Below, piece after piece: positions 42,682 to 44,519 of a DNA stretch of 44,519 nt; within the stretch, counting starts at the first letter, position 1; every line of letters begins with the position of its first letter. Made by a program: the position numbers and the translations under genes. Origin of the DNA: Phocaeicola faecicola (lineage in GTDB: Bacteria > Bacteroidota > Bacteroidia > Bacteroidales > Bacteroidaceae); the NCBI RefSeq assembly GCF_013618865.1, contig NZ_JABSOE010000036.1:1-44519 (forward strand). The letters run 5' to 3'. The notes beneath the pieces are model-generated. The model was not told where the DNA came from. It made no database searches and saw only the letters and a list, made by a program, of their open reading frames with translations.

Positions 42682-44397
42682 ATGAAAAAACGAATCTGCT
42701 TGCTTATCACCTGCTTCTCCTTTATGAGTGCCTACTCTGCCAATCATAAAGTAACCGGAAGTATAAAAGACATAGAACAGAACTCCATACCGGCAGCCAC
42801 CATACGGATACTGGCTCCAGACTCCTCTTTCGTCAAAGGAAGCGTGACGGATGAGAAGGGAGAATTCTGTCTGGATAACATCAAGAAGGGGAAATATATT
42901 CTGTCTGCCAGTTGCATCGGATATACCAACCGTTTTCTTGACTTTGAAATGCCCGACAAGGATTATGAACTACCAACGGTCATACTAGAAGAAAACAATG
43001 TGATGCTGGAGGGAGTCACCGTGACAGGCGCATCTGTCATACAGAAGAAAGACCATTTGCTGATTATTCCCGACAAGCAGCAGGTAAAGCATGCATATAC
43101 GGGATATGATTTATTGTATAATCTGATGATTCCAGGAATCACCGTAGAGAGAAGACAGAAGACGGTATCTACCTCCCGGGGACAGGCTACGTTATATATC
43201 AATGGCGTAAAGGCTGATTTCAGGGAAGTGCAGAACCTGCGCCCGAAGGACATCGAACGGATTGAGTTTTTCGAAATGCCTACCGGACAGTATCTGGGAG
43301 ATGCTGCCTCTATCAATTATATTACCAAGGAATACAAGACGGGGGGATATATCTCACTGGATGGGGAGCAGCTGTTCGGATATCTGAGTGGAGACTATAA
43401 CATCGCTTCAAAAACATCGCACCACAACACGGATTATCTGCTGTTTGCCGGATATAACATGAAAAAGTATGACGGAACAGATACGGAGAAGGAAGAGATG
43501 TTTGCACTGGATGTGCCGGTTTACCGAAATGCTTCGACCGAGGATGCGTCCTATAAAAACAACCAGCAGTACGTGCAGTTCAAGGTGAATAACAGTAACA
43601 GCAAAAGAACCTTGTCGGGAAGTGTTTCTTTCGTACATAACCAGACACCGCACAACGACCTCGGTGAACTGCTGACATATACGAGTGAAACCGGGAATCA
43701 GGCTATCCGCTCCGTAGAAACTACAAGCCAGAAGAACTACAAGCCGGCCGTATCTCTGGACGGTACTTTCTATCCCAGCGACAGACAAAGGTTGCACATC
43801 CTGCTCAACTCCTCCTATTCAAGGAACGAGTATCTGAGAAACTATACGGAACAGGAACGGATGTACAACACCGATGTAAACGAGGACCTGTATTCGGTAA
43901 GTGCAATTGGGATATATAACATCAAGCTGAGACATCACAACTCCATAGGAGGGAACATACAGCATTATCAGAATATCACTTCTTCCGAATATACCGGAAA
44001 TACCTTGTCTTCGCAATACCTGCGCATGGGAGAAACGATGGCGTTTTTAAGCTATACACAGGATATTGGAAAGAAGTTCACCTTCATGGTTTCGCCAGGG
44101 GTATCGCTGCTGAGGTATAAGCTTAACCACAACAACGAGGACAAACACAGTTTCTGGAACTTCAGGACGAACGTGGGGTTGCGTTATCAGTTCACCCCCA
44201 AACACCAGCTGTTCCTAAGTATGGCCATCGGCAATGAGCAGGCGGACATCAGCTACCTGAATTCTGTAAGTCAGGCTGTGGATTCACTACAGGTTAAAAG
44301 AGGAAATCCTTATCTGGACAATACAAAAATATACAGCTATTTCTTGCAGTACAGGGCACAGGTGAACAAAGTCAACATGCAGTTTGAACTTAAATAG
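42682..44397 (+). CDS. Paralogous TonB-receptor-like protein, truncated at the 3' end
   Basis: 571 residues closely parallel to the preceding gene: signal peptide (MKKRICLLITCFSFMSAYS), regulatory-like domain (SSFVKGSVTDEKGEFCLDN), plug (TGYDLLYNLMIPGITVERR, LRPKDIERIEFFEMPTGQYLG) and the first part of the barrel. It stops at NKVNMQFELK, where its sister continues for about 180 more residues through the last barrel strands. The sequence after the stop looks like an insertion-sequence end followed by a transposase start, so the gene was probably cut by insertion. Without its final strands the barrel is unlikely to fold. It is more GC-rich than its sister. The 29-base gap suggests shared transcription. 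Confidence 0.82.
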   Translation: MKKRICLLITCFSFMSAYSANHKVTGSIKDIEQNSIPAATIRILAPDSSFVKGSVTDEKGEFCLDNIKKGKYILSASCIGYTNRFLDFEMPDKDYELPTVILEENNVMLEGVTVTGASVIQKKDHLLIIPDKQQVKHAYTGYDLLYNLMIPGITVERRQKTVSTSRGQATLYINGVKADFREVQNLRPKDIERIEFFEMPTGQYLGDAASINYITKEYKTGGYISLDGEQLFGYLSGDYNIASKTSHHNTDYLLFAGYNMKKYDGTDTEKEEMFALDVPVYRNASTEDASYKNNQQYVQFKVNNSNSKRTLSGSVSFVHNQTPHNDLGELLTYTSETGNQAIRSVETTSQKNYKPAVSLDGTFYPSDRQRLHILLNSSYSRNEYLRNYTEQERMYNTDVNEDLYSVSAIGIYNIKLRHHNSIGGNIQHYQNITSSEYTGNTLSSQYLRMGETMAFLSYTQDIGKKFTFMVSPGVSLLRYKLNHNNEDKHSFWNFRTNVGLRYQFTPKHQLFLSMAIGNEQADISYLNSVSQAVDSLQVKRGNPYLDNTKIYSYFLQYRAQVNKVNMQFELK

Positions 44398-44519
44398 AGT
44401 TTATATCGAATAATTGATTAAAGCGTTCTTTGACTTATCTTTGTGGTCTAAAAAGTTCAATTGATGTATTATGACAAGATTCGCCACCGTCATAGCCAAG
44501 TGCTTGCAGCGACAGGATT
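44390..44519 (+). mobile_element. Probable insertion sequence, left end
   Basis: Homology of the receptor gene to its sister ends near 44390. After an AT-rich stretch, a promoter box TATCTTTG (44436-44443) precedes a new frame at 44464. The window ends before the terminal repeats can be compared, so the boundary is approximate. Confidence 0.5.
44464..44519 (+). CDS. Partial frame, possibly a transposase N terminus
   Basis: The frame MYYDKIRHRHSQVLAATG runs off the end of the window. The pattern (Tyr, Lys/Arg, a Q/F-x-x-L-T/A-G turn) is like the N terminus of some IS4/IS5-type transposases of Bacteroidales. Eighteen residues are too few to assign a family. It has a promoter box 21 bases upstream. 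Confidence 0.45.
   Translation, partial: MYYDKIRHRHSQVLAATG

Overview
The window comes from a Bacteroidales chromosome, most likely gut Bacteroides or Phocaeicola. The evidence is the CTnDOT-type tra gene set, the TAnnTTTG promoter boxes in place of sigma70 -10 boxes, the many lipoproteins with a Cys at residue 18-37, paired outer-membrane barrel proteins, and families largely confined to this phylum (DUF3244, DUF3332, DUF3873, OmpA-type barrels).

Region 1 (1 to about 8.6 kb) is the right end of a CTnDOT-family conjugative transposon. The window opens inside the 3' end of a group II intron (domain V at 45-78) that interrupts traN. Tightly packed traO, traP, traQ and a lysozyme follow on the + strand. 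A convergent - strand operon of small accessory genes, including a PcfJ-like/PcfK-like pair, faces them. From 7332 to about 8590 there is no credible gene. Instead there is a dense set of hairpins and a 207-base tandem repeat whose stems show compensatory changes. A GTACCTTTGC sequence at 8594 and its inverted counterpart at 8738 are the candidate element/chromosome junctions.

Region 2 (8.8-34.4 kb) is mostly chromosomal housekeeping: a thioredoxin-fold lipoprotein without its CxxC, PNPase, a 54-residue rubredoxin, a sirtuin lacking zinc cysteines, two tandem FKBP isomerases, a cell-surface cluster (OmpA-like barrels, an NlpE-like lipoprotein, a collagen-like lipoprotein broken by two in-frame stops, an AraC-type regulator), metY divergent from an Lrp regulator, a Na/Pi transporter, a nucleoside kinase, an MFS transporter, a DUF3332 lipoprotein, a frameshifted transglutaminase lipoprotein, class II fructose-bisphosphate aldolase and ribosomal protein L31. 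Strong hairpin terminators separate most units.

Region 3 (34.5-44.5 kb) is the most novel part. A membrane-anchored TPR/HTH regulator precedes an apparent operon: a secreted DUF3244 protein, a transglutaminase-like lipoprotein, a radical SAM/SPASM peptide maturase and a 60-residue peptide ending in CxxxC-x5-CxxxC. Two paralogous TonB-receptor-like outer-membrane proteins follow; the second is cut off by what looks like an insertion sequence. I infer a RiPP (ribosomally made, enzyme-modified peptide) locus with dedicated outer-membrane proteins. The maturase, peptide and first receptor are visibly AT-richer than their neighbours, which suggests transfer.
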